Positions 49,401 to 62,098 of a DNA stretch of 64,000 bases are shown here, one piece after another. Where the stretch lies: the NCBI GenBank assembly GCA_010015805.1, contig ML978142.1, positions 186,001 through 250,000 on the forward strand. Direction: 5' to 3'. The notes beneath the pieces are model-generated. The model made no database searches. It was given only the letters and a program-made list of their open reading frames with translations, and was not told the origin of the DNA. Source of the stretch: Rhizodiscina lignyota. Taxonomy: Eukaryota; Ascomycota; Dothideomycetes; Aulographales; Rhizodiscinaceae. Position 1 is the stretch's first letter. Every line of letters begins with the position of its first letter. Both the position numbers and the translations under genes were made by a program.

Positions 49401-52400
49401 CATGCGCGGGCTCTACAATATCGACGATGAGACAGAAACCTGAATATGGCGGCAATGTGAGGCGATATAGAAACAACGTGAAGAGATACCGCGACAATGT
49501 GAAGAAGTGGATCTCGACGATAAGATAGAAAGTTGGTTACAGGCAGGGCTTAAAGAGCGGGATTTCCATACAAGCACAGGATTGGAATCACGATGTTGCG
49601 CAAGATCATGTTGTTCCTCATCGTCATGTACGGCTTGCCGACGTTGTGCTTGCTCGGCATTGCATTCAATATTCCGGTCATGGATCGAGTCACCCAAGTC
49701 TTCCAGTAGTCATCCATTACCGCAGTGAGCTCGGCTTTAGCATTATGAGGTTGTACATATCACCATCAGGATGCTTAATCATGTCCTCGAACGGCATCGT
49801 ATTGTACATTGTGCAATTAAGCGCAGTGCCACACCCACTCATCTTTACAATGTCTCTTAGCTTATATGACACTAGCCTCCTCCCAGACCAGAAATCACCC
49901 AGCCTCTCGGCTACCTCCGACTTCGCCTGTGCGCTCATGGGGTAGAAACCCTAGTCCTCATTACCATAAAGGGTGCAGATCTCGGCCGAAACCTCATCGT
50001 CTTAGTGTCCGACATTATGGCCCTCATCAGAATCGCGATGTATGGCCGTTGCGAGGGGCATACACTATTGCCTCTCCCTTCCTGATCTTGGTTGTGCTGA
50101 AGTACCCGCTGGTACCCATAATCCGGAACAAGCCCTTAGTAAAGATCTCAGATAGAAGGTAGATGGTTTTCGGGGGCAGCGTCGAAGGAGTGGTCGCGAA
50201 TCTAAACGAATTTGTGGGGTTAGCTCCTCTGCAGTCCCTCTTCACGATCCCGTTATTAGTCTCAGGCTTGCCGCTTGCGGAAGCAGAACTCAGCCACATT
50301 GATCAGGCTTATCGATCAAATTGAAAGCTGTAGACGCGTTCATATCCATAGCCTGAGCGCGGTACACAGCGAACCAGCTTCCGTGATCAACGACCTAAAC
50401 TCAGCACGTATCAATGCCTCCGAAGAAGGACATGTCCGTGTACGGGACCAGACTCGGATCCGTGCCGCTAACCAGGAGCATACGCTTGCATTCCATAATG
50501 CCATCTGCATGTCGGTCATGACAGCAGCCAGCCTTCTGACCATTACCACCTCGTCATTCTCGTAGATCTTTGGAGCTGGCTCTGCGCGTCTGCGCTCGAT
50601 CATAGCTGGAGCCGTGGTCGAGCCCATGATGCATCTGATGGCCGTGGTGTTCTCTAGACTTGTAAATTCAAGCAAGACCAAGTACCCGTCCAGCTCGTTC
50701 TCACCATGGTAAGCATGACCACCCTCATTACACTCCACAGTTGAATAGTACCTACAAACTTGGACACGAGCGTGGGCAAGTACCACAACCTCCCCGAGCG
50801 CTCGCTCAGGAGTAAGATGACTGGGGAGGACTATACCGAGCTCTACGAAATCCTCGTGACCAGATTCGCGAACATAGGCATAAGTAAAAGGAGCTTAACC
50901 TTCTCGCTGTCGACTCCTACGTTACCACGTTGACCAAGCTGCCCGACACGATGATCTGGACCGCGAGGATGTACAGGGCGCCGGTTTCGACGTTTTTCGC
51001 GATGTGGTTTATGTGCCTAAACATGATCGAGTTTATAACTCACGTTTGGGAGCATGAATGAGATTGACCAGGTGTTCCTGTCCCTCGACAAGTGGATAGT
51101 GAGGCAGATGTCCGTGATGAGCCCCGCCTTCAGGACTGTGTTCGGAAGGTAGCACCCGTACATGCTCATAGTGTCATCTCTAAACATAGAGCTAGACACG
51201 ATGGCGATCTTATACAAGACTATGATGCTAAGGTTGAGGCACTGCATCGAGGTGTTTACGCCCAGGGATCTGGCCCTGCGCGCGAACGAGGAACACGCCT
51301 TTCTCATCGACCCAGGATATATGCACCGATAGGGACACGTTCGGGCTCGTGCGGGAGTTCGCCCGCAAGGACGTAGTCGGACCGGGAATCAAAGCCACGA
51401 CGTGAGTTCCGTCCATGTCCATGTGGAGGACAAACCGCGAGCGCCTTTAGATCATGATCATAATTCAGATAATAGAGGTGATGATCGCGACGAACCCGAA
51501 GCGAGGTTCATTGGCATGGCCACTGTCTAGATTACGCACGACACGGACGCCTTAGGTAGCTGCTCGAAAGCTGTGGAATTCGTACCAGAACAACACTATA
51601 ATCCTGCCCATGGTCGAGCACATTTGCTCGAGGTGCGGCTACGAACATGCGACTCTAGATCTCGACGAGCCTCCAAGGCCGATCGTGTGTATGTGCCGCG
51701 AGGAAACCGAGATTGGAAATCCGGTCAAGGTCGCGTACTTAGAGACGGCCTTGAACGTGAGGTGGACTACAATGACCACCGTAGATGGACTCCCCGCCGC
51801 GAGCATTGATAGAGTCATTATCCACGTCCGGAGCAGGGAGTCGGTGACGGAGACAGAGCTAAGGGTAACTCTAGGTCTCGCCGCAATAATGTCCATCAAG
51901 ATGCAGATGGGTCTGTTACCGTCGGCGGAGGAGAGTGTGATTAACGAGGTGAGCGCAATGTAGTGGACTGGTCCGAACACGAGCCTCAACGCAAGGGTGA
52001 GGATGAGGTCGAACGGCGAGTCAAACGTCAAGGTGTTCAAGTGTGTCGGGAGGTTGGTGTCCGTGTATACGTTCGCGGTCTCCGATGAGTTCGTGCTTGA
52101 AGGTCTGATTGTGTTGAAGATTTCTGCCTTCAAAAATGAGTGAGTTTCTTTGCTTGCAGCTGCTCTGTCGTATCAAAGATTGAGCACTGTTTGGGACGCT
52201 ATAAATACAAAAAATAAGAGCTAGAATAGCCCTTTTTCGTAAGCTGTCTCAGATATCTCGATATCCGGGCACAACAGCCATTTCACAGCTGTTTTGCGTC
52301 GAAACAGGTATCAGATTCTCCGATGCATGGTGTTTCCACAGTACTAGGTGGTCATGACTGAGATTAGAAACAACAGTACGACCCTAGACGTGGCGGTGCT

Positions 52401-53300
52401 CTGGTGGCGTCGAGAGGGTTGCAGGCTTGCGGTCATGGTGAGGGCGTGGGTGTTTCATCAACGTAATACCAAGGAGATACAGGTCCATGGGCGATTACAC
52501 GTTTGCGTGCGAGCTCGAGACACTGGATAAAACCACTCCCAAGGTCGTGACGTCGATTTTGAGTCTGGCGATAAGCCTGGTGGGGTGCGCGCGTTTCGAT
52601 GATGGGCGTCATCGACAACGACTTCATGTCCGCGGTTAGATCCAACGATCACATTCTCACTGATGCTCCTGATCTCGGCGGGCAGAAGGGCAAGTTCATA
52701 GTCAAGGCCGATGGTATAAATTTGTACGTGTTGTGATACGTGTTCGGGTACGTGGTGACGGCGACGGACCCGCGGCTGACAAGGATATCGCGCATGATCA
52801 CGACCATGCCCGAGAAGCCGTCTCCGTTCACGAGGACCCCCTGGCAGCATCGTGGTGGAGGTAATAATGAATAGAGAGCTAGTTTTCCTCAACGGCCTAG
52901 CCGCCATCCGCAAAATGGTCGGGACTCGGCTTGTCTGATCATCGGCGAGAGGCCGAGGATGATTTAGCGTAAGATCTGAGGCAGGGTGCCGACCAGACTC
53001 GAGGTCCAGCTAGAACCTATGCCTTGCGACGGGAACATAGCCACGGCGGCACTCGCGTCTATGAGGCTGAAGGCCTCCATAGGTGTGCGGTCGCGGATGG
53101 AATCACAACCAAGGTTGCACGCGGCCACCTGAGCATGGTCGAGGATATAGTTTACGAGCTGGACGTGGCTAAGACCAAGGCTGCGAATAGAATGATGATA
53201 GTGAATCCGCGTGTGAGGGCGCTCGAGGTCGTGCCCAATACCGGGGATGTCGTTAGAAGGGTGATCTCAAGTGCGAGGGACGTAAATACGGACGCGGTTT
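49400..53300 (+). pseudogene. Decayed coding-like region of unknown origin
   Basis: About 3.9 kb of near-balanced base composition that keeps coding-like texture, mainly on the plus strand: long runs without stops, amphipathic and hydrophobic patterns, and codon-like periodicity (best around 51000-52140). It is broken many times and no complete gene remains. I do not recognise any domain: no polymerase, protease, integrase, capsid or helicase motif stood out. It may be a dead host gene family member or a fossil of a virus or mobile element. The age appears considerable because many breaks have accumulated. I give no reconstruction. Confidence 0.35.
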
Positions 53301-53449
53301 TAAGCTTCTAATGGGAAGTGCAGGGTCCCGACCCCGTCAAGTTCAAGGGAACCCGGGAGATCAAAACTCAGGTCGAGACGACGCTACTACAGAGCCAGGC
53401 TCTAGAAAAGGAAGGCCGAGGTGGCACACACTTGGAAATACCTAATCAA

Positions 53450-55560
53450 AATCCATAGCCGGGTACTACCGCAGGAAAATCCACGAATGGAAGACGGAAG
53501 GAATTACCGTTCAGAGTACTAGAGATGCTGGAAAGACTGGCCAACTGATCGCATATAAGCTTAAACTCCGGTTCCTTGGACAGAGGGTGGGGAATGACAA
53601 TGATAAAGGTAATAGTAAGGATGTTTCTCGAGTGGACGGATATGAGAAGTAAAGTAAGCCCCAGACTTGCGCAGCACTCGTATCCGCGTATTTGCCCGAG
53701 ATATGCTAGGGAGCACCGGCTCTGACGAAATATCAGATTACTACTTTGCACTCGATAGGAAAGCTAAACACAGTAGTGAGGCTATGCTGAAAGAAGAGAC
53801 GATCATTAATCTCTTCGCAAATTACAAGTTCTACCCTATGCTACGACATGTCGCCCTTCCCTAGCTCTGCGTCAGCCCGCAACCGCTAACGGAGAAAAGA
53901 GGCACCTAGAGTACAAGTACTCGGACGAGCTGTTTTTCTTCCAATAGCTCTAAAAGAAGGGCGTCAAGAAGATCTCAAAGTCATTGTCTATGATAAAAAC
54001 AGACTGCATAAGGACGACGTCATCGTCGACGTGCTCGCCGGCGAAGGGTTGCGTGGCCTAGCCAAACTGAAGTCTTTCGACGTGGAGATTCTTAAGTGGC
54101 GAAAGGTAGATCTGTGTCCTGTCGTCATTCAAAAGGCCGCGCCGAACATGCGCGAGCTGCATCTGTAATAGAGTGAGCGGAACTCTGTGCTTAGAGGATA
54201 GAGCGAGCCGGACGGATTACCGAGGTTGAAGCATCTCGAGCCCATTTATCTTCATTATAAAGAGGTGAGAGACATCTTTATATCTCACCCTACGGGCAGC
54301 ATGATATTAGTGTAGTGAACGTATGTCATTAACCCTTGGATATGACTGTTAGGTTGTGGAGAGCTAAGCTTAAACTAAGAAATACCGCGAAGAATTCGAA
54401 GCTCGACTGAGCAAATCCCGCAAAGGTGGAAACTGAATCCTCCTAAGCTATCCCAGAGTGGTTCGGATAGCGCAGATGCCAGGTTATATCCCAAGATTTA
54501 GGTCAAGGGTCGCGGGAAGGTAACTACCATTAGTCAAACCCAGCCATCTAGCGTGAATGATTCTAAAAACGCTCTAAATAAGAACCAAGATACCTAGCTA
54601 AAGTACGCTCGGAACTTCAGTTGCAGAATACCAGACTTGCCTGAGGCTGCAGGAAAGATGAACAAGGCGCTCCATAATGTGAACGTAGCCATCATCGACG
54701 ATAGGGTCGACTTCCTAGGTGCAGACATAGAGGGCTTCCTCAAATGATTTACACCAGGGCTGAGCTTCGACACGTCAGCGGATAGCCCTGCTCACCATTT
54801 CTCTTCGAGTGGACATAACACCTCTGTGGCAAAACTGATTCTTGACGTCTGCCCTAACGCTAACATCATGCCATATCTTCTCATGGCCAATGTCGAGAAA
54901 GAGGGCCATGTCCCACGTCCAAGGCCTGGAAGTACAGCTAAAGTACGAGGCGGCCACAGGGCTCAATTCCTACAGATACGGTGCCCTTGTTTCCCCGTTA
55001 GACAAGCAGGGTTCCGGTGGCCAAGACAAAAAACTGTGTACTACAGAGTGACAGTATAAGCAAGCTTCTAGGTATCCGGGAGGCTATTAGCAACGGCGTT
55101 GACATAATTTCCATGCCCTGGTCCATTACACAGACCGATGATAAGGTTCAACCGAAGAGGGATGACTTTAAGGCCCTCAAAGCGGTTCGAAATGATGTCG
55201 ATAAACCCCATTAATGTCCTCTGTGGTGCTAGTGACGACGCACACTCCAGAAACCGGGGCGACGAGGTTCTCTCAGGAATCGACAGGGATATCTTCCGGA
55301 TCGGAGCTGCCGACTAGACTTGCTAGACTCGGCCCTACGTGATGGATCCGAAAGCCGTTCACTTCGTGTTTCCCGGGGTCGACTTAGACATTCCGACCTT
55401 GACGAAGAGCACCTCTAGCAGCACTAAGAAGAGCAACCTCGAGAAGAAAATGTTAGGACCGTCTACCGTGGCCTGGCCAGACACCTGCTTTAGGATGCGG
55501 CAGGGATCCTCATCGCGAGAGTCTAGGCGCTGATACGCCAGTAAAAGGAAGCGCCAAGCG
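53450..55560 (+). pseudogene. Degraded intracellular subtilase (peptidase S8)-type gene
   Basis: Segments on the plus strand match, in order, the large fungal S8 proteins found in repeat-rich regions. A helical stretch SDEISDYYFALDRKAKHS (near 53735) and FYPMLRHVALP (near 53840) come first. The block LRGLAKLKSFDVEILKW and VDLCPVVIQKAAPNMRELHL (54050-54170) follows, then the three catalytic surroundings: VAIIDDRVDF for Asp (near 54690), SSGHNTSVAKLILDVCPNA for His (near 54805), and the region around 55460 for Ser. GVDIISMPWSI near 55100 is very typical. Several Trp codons appear as TAG, i.e. TpG changed to TpA, the RIP signature, and the reading frame also shifts. The Gly after the catalytic His is lost. 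No function should remain. Confidence 0.7.
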
Positions 55561-55721
55561 ATCACGATCCAGGGCTGCATGCAACCTCCGTCGATTAGGT
55601 GCCTCAATCCCCGAATCGTCTCGTCTTCCATAAGCACGCAGCCCTTCTGTGTCGTGATCAGAGCATGAGCTCCGATCATGACACCGCGCAAGCGGTTCCG
55701 ATGGTCCACGCAGCTCTTACC

Positions 55722-56750
55722 CTACGAAGGACACTCAAGATCCTCGTGGCCTGCACCTGCCAGGAAGACCGGAGAGTCCGTCATGTGAACAGCTTTCGCC
55801 AGGCCGCCGTCTCCGGAGCCGTCAAGAAGTGTGACTAGCGACTCGTGTACCAGCAACAGCTCAGTGTCGAAGGGATCACCGTCATCGTCCTTCCCTGAGG
55901 AGGCAGAGTGGAGGAGCATCTCTGTGATCTCCCCGTGTGACATTCTCCCATCGAATGCTTCGAAAATCCGCGACTCCATCATGCGGAGCACATGTACTGC
56001 CATAGTGAGGGGAACGGCAATTGCAGACAACGTGAGCTCGCCGGCTTCAAACCTGACCCAGGCGCTCTCTACAAATCTGAAGGTTTGCGTGTAGCCCTTG
56101 GCGTACGACTTGCAGGCGGTGGAGAAGCTTGCTTCAGGGCCGTCTTCTAGAGGGAGCACCGGCTCCACTTCGGCGCCAGGTGACGGCCCACCGAGCCCAT
56201 CCTACTCTTGAGACTGAGACAATGCAGTTGCTTTGTCTCTCTCGCCAACGTGAGATTCCTCAGTAGGTGAGGTCGTCTGCTCCACCTCCAAGGGTGAGAA
56301 CCATGATACGCCGTGTTCATACTCGGTATGGATAGTCTTCTTGACTGGTGCCGCTCTCATGCACCGCGGAAAGCCCGATTCAGTGACTCAAGCATATTTT
56401 TCAACGTGCTTAAATAGTAGGCATGGCCGCCATCATCCCTTGAGTCATTGCGGTATACGCGGGTGGCTTGTCCCCGATAGTGAATGGCCGAATCGAAGTC
56501 TGCGATGATTGTGGTGGAAATCCTGGTCGCCGATTCCGCAACGCGTTGGCAAATAGAAATCATAGTGTTATTGTTGAAATCATGCTGCGGAGGGTGGGCC
56601 ACAGAGCTTGATCCTTGCGAGGTCGTAGGTAGTTCAATTTTCAACTCTCGAACTTGAGCATGAAGTCACTTGTTGATTGCCTCGTCTGCTTTCTTGTATT
56701 GCCGCACATAATCGCCTATAGGCTCCAGGCGCGGATCGCGAGAGTGCTCA
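55722..56750 (-). pseudogene. Degraded DUF6604-type gene
   Basis: On the minus strand a start-like segment DYVRQYKKADEAINK (near 56690-56735) is followed by a frame with SICQRVAESATRISTTIIAD and HAYYLSTLKNMLES, and then by a second frame with VESAWVRFEAGELTLSAIAV and HVLRMMESRIFEAF. This order (Tyr-Lys rich start, a Ser/Lys-rich linker, helices ending in a cluster with E-L-T-L-x-A) is that of fungal DUF6604 proteins. The frame is interrupted between these parts, including a stop where the family has Trp after the first helix. It lies tail-to-tail with the subtilase remnant, and both appear mutated in the same way. Confidence 0.55.
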
Positions 56751-57539
56751 TGACCAGATCGTGTGGAAGAGGTAGAATAGGAAGAAGGGCCAGATACTGA
56801 AGCATGGGGAGGGCGACTGCTTTAACCAGCACGTTAGAGCGAGTATCTGAGCTACAAGGGCAGTCATGGAACACTTACCGCATAGTACTAGTATGAATAA
56901 ACCTCTATCACGTCTGTTGGAAGCTGTCAGGCCAGGGAAGACGGTGCCAGGGAGCCAGAGTAGGGGTACTACAAGAGGGGCGAACGCGTACAGAGGATAC
57001 GAGGGATTTGACCTCTCGCTGTGCTTGCGTCCTGGAACGTGTAGTAAGCTCTGTGGTGCCTGATGGCCGGACCCGGTATACTTATACCCTGCCAACAGAA
57101 TCTGCGCATTAAAGCAAGTCTGCTGTTGATATGCCATTGTTCCAGCCCTAGTATGCCATTGTTTCATCTCTTTTTAACGTGAAAGACAGTATTGTTGCTT
57201 TCATTGAAGGCAGCTAGCATTACCGGCTAAGACATGTCTTCTAACGGTGTCGGAGACACACGTCCATTGTGGTGTTGAAACTGATGAAACCGGACCTTGT
57301 CTTAGGACGAATTCTATTGTCCTCGCTAGCGGCGTAAGAGAGAGACGCGTGGCCACATCTGGTATTACGCTGAACTCTGGCAGTCATTTCCTAGCCATGT
57401 CGGGCGAAATCGTACCCATGTCCGAGGAACCACTGCCGGCTTTTGAGGCCGTCCACTTCAACAGTTGGAGATGTAATTGACGCAGATGCCGGTTCTTTGT
57501 ACGCGCGTATAGCGTATAGACCTTCGTACTAGACTCTAT
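56751..57539. other. Spacer with small unassigned frames
   Basis: Between the DUF6604 remnant and the coiled-coil gene. A 77-residue frame at 57247-57480 on the plus strand has no recognisable content. Nothing else was supported. Confidence 0.3.
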
Positions 57540-58920
57540 TTAGAGTTTCTCGTTTATAACTTCATCTTCCGAGCCTCTCCCACAAGATTCTATCTGATGC
57601 AGTAGTATCTTCCAAGCTTCCGTCAGGTCTGCAATTTGCTGCTGGGAGTCGGCAAATGTTTTCTCTAAGCCGTTCCGCTTGTGCCTTAAGGCCTCGACTA
57701 CCTGCTGCGAATTGGCAAATAGTTGCTCTAGGCTATTCCGTTGCTGCCTCAATGCGTGAGCATCTCTCTCAAGCTCCGAGAGCCTCTGTTTCGTCTTCTC
57801 GATTGTCTCCTCGACTGTTAGGTTGTCCTCATTCTTGTCGAAGAGGTCAAATAATTTTCGCTTCATCTCATCGACTTCATCCTTCTTGGCGTCGCGCTCT
57901 GTCTGTAGCTCCGAGATGTGTTTGAGAGTTTGTGCTTCTCCGGTGGTTGGAGAATGAGTCGACGATAAGATACTCTCTAATTGATCCATCTTCACGTTGA
58001 TGTTGCTAAGATTCTTAGTCTCGGCGTCAATGCGTTGGATCTGCCCACTAAGGTCCTCGGTCCTAGTATCAATGAGCCGAAGCAGCTCGCTATTGTCGAT
58101 GACCGCGTTCCCGAGAGATGTGATCTCCTCCTGAAATCTCTGAGAGTCAAGGTTCTCCAGATGTACTCGCCGTAGGTGCTCGCACAGCTCGTTCATGTTG
58201 ATATCATTGCGAATTTGGTTGGTAGATTGGAGTTGTTGTGCCAGCTGGGCCTGTTCGTTACTGCTGCTTTGGTGGCGTTGCACTAGCTCTTGGAGTTGCT
58301 CGGCTAGCTTAGCTTGCTGGTTGCTGCTGATTTGGTGGTTTTGCGCCAGCTCTTGGAGGATTGGAACTATCTGATCGATCCTGTTGGACCCTTCTGAGGC
58401 GATTGAGTAGCTGGTTTGGAGTATCGGAACTATCTGATCGAGCCTGTTGGACGCTTCTGTTGCGATCGAGATATGCCTACCAAATTCTTGTACTGCAGCA
58501 GACATCTGTTGATGAATCTCTGATACGAGTTGACTATGACTTGCATCGCAACGCTCGACCCCGCGGCGCAAACTGCTCAGTTCTCCCATACATCTATCGA
58601 GCGCATTGTCACGTTGCTTGAAGTTTTCGCGAACTGGTCCGAGCCATGTTTGGAGGTGTCTGTTGATTGATGCCTCCAGCTGAGCATCATGCTGCTTCAG
58701 ACGTTCGTCAAATTCCTTGTGCGTGACGGGTTGATCCGGACGGGTATCGCTTCTGCAGGAATAAAGTATTAGATCATAGAAATATTTGCGGTAGGACCTT
58801 CCAGCCTTACCCCCGCTGTCCTTTGCCTTGCGGTTGGTACCTACTGTTGCTGTCCTCCCACGGAAGAGGCGTGCAGCTCCAGGAAATCCTGGGACTTCGT
58901 GTTGGAGGCGGCAAATCCAT
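57540..58920 (-). CDS. Long coiled-coil protein with internal repeats, unknown function
   Basis: A 440-residue model in two exons; the intron 58753-58810 has GTAAGG, a CTAATAC branch and CTGCAG and joins QGKGQRG to SDTRPDQPVTHKEFD in frame. The start at 58920 (MDLPPPTRSP) is chosen because it lies in the frame that the intron connects; the unspliced frame starting at 58985 is the alternative. From residue about 45 onward the protein is almost entirely helical with heptad pattern. Internal duplications are visible: NRLDQIVPILQ and NRIDQIVPILQ; QISSNQQAKLAEQLQ and QSSSNEQAQLAQQLQ; RNSLEQLFANSQQ and RNGLEKTFADSQQ. No motor, DNA-binding or membrane domain is seen. Likely a structural or scaffold protein; it is intact despite its decayed surroundings. 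Confidence 0.7.
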
Positions 58921-60258
58921 CCTGAGAGGGCTGTGGAGAAAAGGAGGCGAAAGGTAAGTATGTACATAAAATAGCTTCTGGACATGTGTCATTTCAACCA
59001 TGTCTCTGCCGAGCACCCGTGAGCGATGACGATCGGCACCCTGGATTGTTATGCGCTCTTTCTGAGTTTCTGATCGAAATTTAGATTGTATCAGTTTCAG
59101 GAGGTAAACTGTCCCACATGCAACGCGCGCACAGCTTTTGTGTACGTACATGGAAGAATCGGGTCTGGCCAGTCCCACTGATACGCTCCCAGTCAGGCAC
59201 GTCACGTTATGTGGGTCGCTGCGGGCCCGATCCGATTTAGGATAAGGCGGAATCTGCAACCCATTCCTTCTTTGATCGCCGTCGCTCTTGTCCCGTCAGA
59301 ATCAACTGATGCCGTTGTTTAATTGCCATACACAGCAGAACGCAACGCCACTCCTCACTTGACCTCTCGGTTGGATTCTGTTCCGGTATCGTATATGTAT
59401 GTACACCGGCTCGTCGTCTATTCCGTGGTCATTGCTCGCCGCTGGTCAACCATGTGGATATGTGTTCTTATGAAGATTGACAGCACCTTCAATTGTAGCT
59501 CATTTCTCTCGAAGTTGACAGAATGAGATGGCGGACGGAGCACATGCATACTCTACGTCTCGATATTGATGTTGTGACTCTACCTACGTTTGCCGTTTAT
59601 CCATCAAGATCACTACTCGTATTGTCTCATCCCCTCTTTCACGGCCATAACTTTGTAAATGTATACCCCGGGATCCGATAATTCTACGGCTCAAGGACAG
59701 CTCATACGTGTATTGACGTAGAGTCTGGTGCCATCACTTGCTACATAAGTTATTGCAGGTGTGTAATCGTTAAGGACGCGCCGTCCACTAACTATGGAGC
59801 GCCACAGCAGCTCAAGCATGTTCTAGATTCTGTACCGAAGCTTCAATACTCCCATCTCCGACTATGGGTAAATGCCGATTGGTTAAGGATTTCTTCTTTA
59901 TTGAGTATTTATTCTGCTCGCGTGGCGCTGTTTCGTGTCATCTCAGTCGTTGTCTTACTCAACGTCCACGTTCTCCGTACGATATATCTTCATTCTCGCA
60001 CCATGCGGTCTGCTCATACTTTTCCATCCGCAAGTACATCTCCTTGCTTATTGATATCATTTGCTCACTTATCGACTCTTATTACCGGCCGTCGGATTTG
60101 GTCCCATCTGTCCATCTCTGGCATCGGCGCCTAAGGGCATCCAGCGCGTACGCCTTCACAGCCAGAGCCACCGCGCAACATGCCAAAGACTTCACGTGTA
60201 CAAGTTGCCGCCTATTAACATTCGGAATCAGTGAGATTAATACGTATGACAGAATGTA
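58921..60258. other. Intergenic region (1.3 kb)
   Basis: Promoter sides of two divergent genes: the coiled-coil protein to the left and the unknown protein to the right. The open frame 59864-60259 ends across the next gene's start and lacks coding character. No repeat was recognised. Confidence 0.4.
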
Positions 60259-61207
60259 ATGGCCATGCAGCGCTATGATCCGCTACGGCGGCACCGCCAG
60301 CAACCAGAGCGCGCTCCAGATCACATTGAAGAAGCCTTAACACAAGAACAAGTATATAGCCTTAACCCCTCGCCTCATTTGTTCAACGTATTAACACCGT
60401 CTGTGGCAGACAACCGAAATGGGGACAGACCTCTTCAACGATCTACAACGGAGGCGAGCGTCTACATTCAGTCTTAACGAAGCACGAACAGTCGCCGTAA
60501 AAGAAATGGCCACAAGGCTCCTCTCTGGCGAGCTGTTTCATCGAGACCTGTTGGACCTCCGGAGCACGTTTATTGACTGTAGTCACTGTACCGGATATAT
60601 CTCAAGTTTCCAACTTAGTTTAGCCGAATTCTCCAGGTATCTCGCTCGCGCCGAGATTGTCAGAGTTATCCACGCCACAAAATTCAAAAAGGACACCCCG
60701 ATGGCCTTACAGTGGCACGGTCGCAGATTTTCCGTAAAGCCAGACGAGATTCGCCGACTGTTCCCGCACACGCCGCAAGATGTCCTGCAAATGTTTTCAA
60801 TGAAAAGATATGCATTTAACGCGTGTAAGATTGGCCTCCTACTTGACTATTTTAGCAATGAGCTCTCAGACGGAGTCATCGGTCTTTTGGCTATGTGTGC
60901 GTACTCTTATAACGAATTGCACCCCAGTCGGATTCGTTCTAGAGAGCCGAGCAGCTCACCGCACCCGGCTCTCGCTGCTACAATCAAGCATCTTGAAGAG
61001 ATAGGCATTGTTCAGATAGTTGCATCGGCCGGATTAACTGACTTCGTGGGAAGCATTCGCCGCCGCCAGCGGGATATCATTGCCGCCAATCCTCACCTGC
61101 AACAATGCCGCGACCAGCAGACTTCAGCAGCACGATCGTCCGAAACGACGAGTAACCCGGCCAGAATGCCTCATTTGGCTAATGCTGAATCATCTCAACT
61201 TACTTGA
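60259..61207 (+). CDS. Unknown fungal protein, 296 residues
   Basis: Two exons; the intron 60352-60409 (GTATAT...GGCAG, with ATTAAC as possible branch) joins TQEQ to TTEMGTDLFNDLQ in frame. Without that intron the first frame runs to a stop at 60477 and the second starts at 60419. The protein is mostly helical: LNEARTVAVKEMATRLLSG, STFIDCSHCTGYISSFQLSL, KRYAFNACKIGLLLDYF and ELSDGVIGLLAMCAYSYNEL. It ends with a polar Ser/Gln-rich tail. No signal peptide or known domain. It appears intact. I do not recognise the family; similar orphan helical proteins are frequent in repeat-rich fungal regions. Confidence 0.55.
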
Positions 61208-61953
61208 CATCCCCGTTACGACCATGCTGCACCAAAAGGGGCTTTCGCTCTCCACGGCGGCCGATTACCGACGGGTCAACTGGAAGCAAGCCATGGCATT
61301 TACAGATCAAGCATTTTACTGGCTGCCTCACAGCTGAGCCAGGATTTTGTTTTGCCCTCCCATTGTTTGGCGCGCCCGTGCGATAGAGAGAGCCAGGCGA
61401 TTCGAGCTTGCGATTGAACAGTTTACAGTGTTAATTGATTAGCTTTGTAAATCACAGTTGGCAGAGGCAATGACCCTCGCTGAATGATGCCTCCCATAAC
61501 AACATCTTGCACTGTTTCCGGATGTCAGATTCCGTGCTCGTGACTATTAAAAGTACAGAATTCCACTATTGCTCTAGCGCTTTTTAGTGATACAAAAGCG
61601 TCTTAAAAACTCATCAAGGAAAGTATTAATTCTTCAGTATTTCTAGAATTTCGCAAGGTTTTCGGGTTCCAGCTTGAGACTTACGTACGGGCGTCTTCTT
61701 CAGGGTGTGGTTTTACTTGACATACGCCGCGCGAAATGCATTCTACCCCCTCGAAACACTTGCGCTGAATGATCTTTTAAATGAAAGAATATGCCGATGC
61801 ACACGCTCTTAAGTGCGCTTCGTAATGGTAGTGCATGACTCGCCTTAAAGAGTCACCCACTGGCTTGGAGATCACCAGATCCGCATTAGTTTGTTATGTG
61901 TCAAGTTAAAAGAAGGGGAGAGGGAGAGCTTGACTTGAGAACGGAAAGAACTC

Positions 61954-62098
61954 CCAGCAGTCCATTTGATACGTGAAACAAAGAAAGAGCAGAAATCGAT
62001 AGATTTGCATCGCCTACTTCTTGTATTCCCAAGCTGAATTGCCTTGAAGTGTTGTCGTTCCAAAGTTTCTTTGTTTCACGTATCAAATGGACTGCTGG
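61954..62098. repeat. 33-bp perfect inverted repeat with a 79-nt loop
   Basis: The arm at 61954-61986 (starts CCAGCAGTCCATTTG) is the exact reverse complement of 62066-62098 (ends CAAATGGACTGCTGG). Pairing stops at once on both sides. A transcript would fold into a long hairpin. It might be a foldback element, a small-RNA precursor-like hairpin or a local snap-back copy. Confidence 0.85.

Noticed and set aside
50340-50786. A 148-residue minus-strand frame in the decayed region
   Set aside because: The plus strand of the same region has the better coding texture over a longer distance, so this is probably a shadow.
59864-60259. A 131-residue frame before the unknown gene
   Set aside because: Composition is not coding-like and it runs into the start codon of a better-supported gene.
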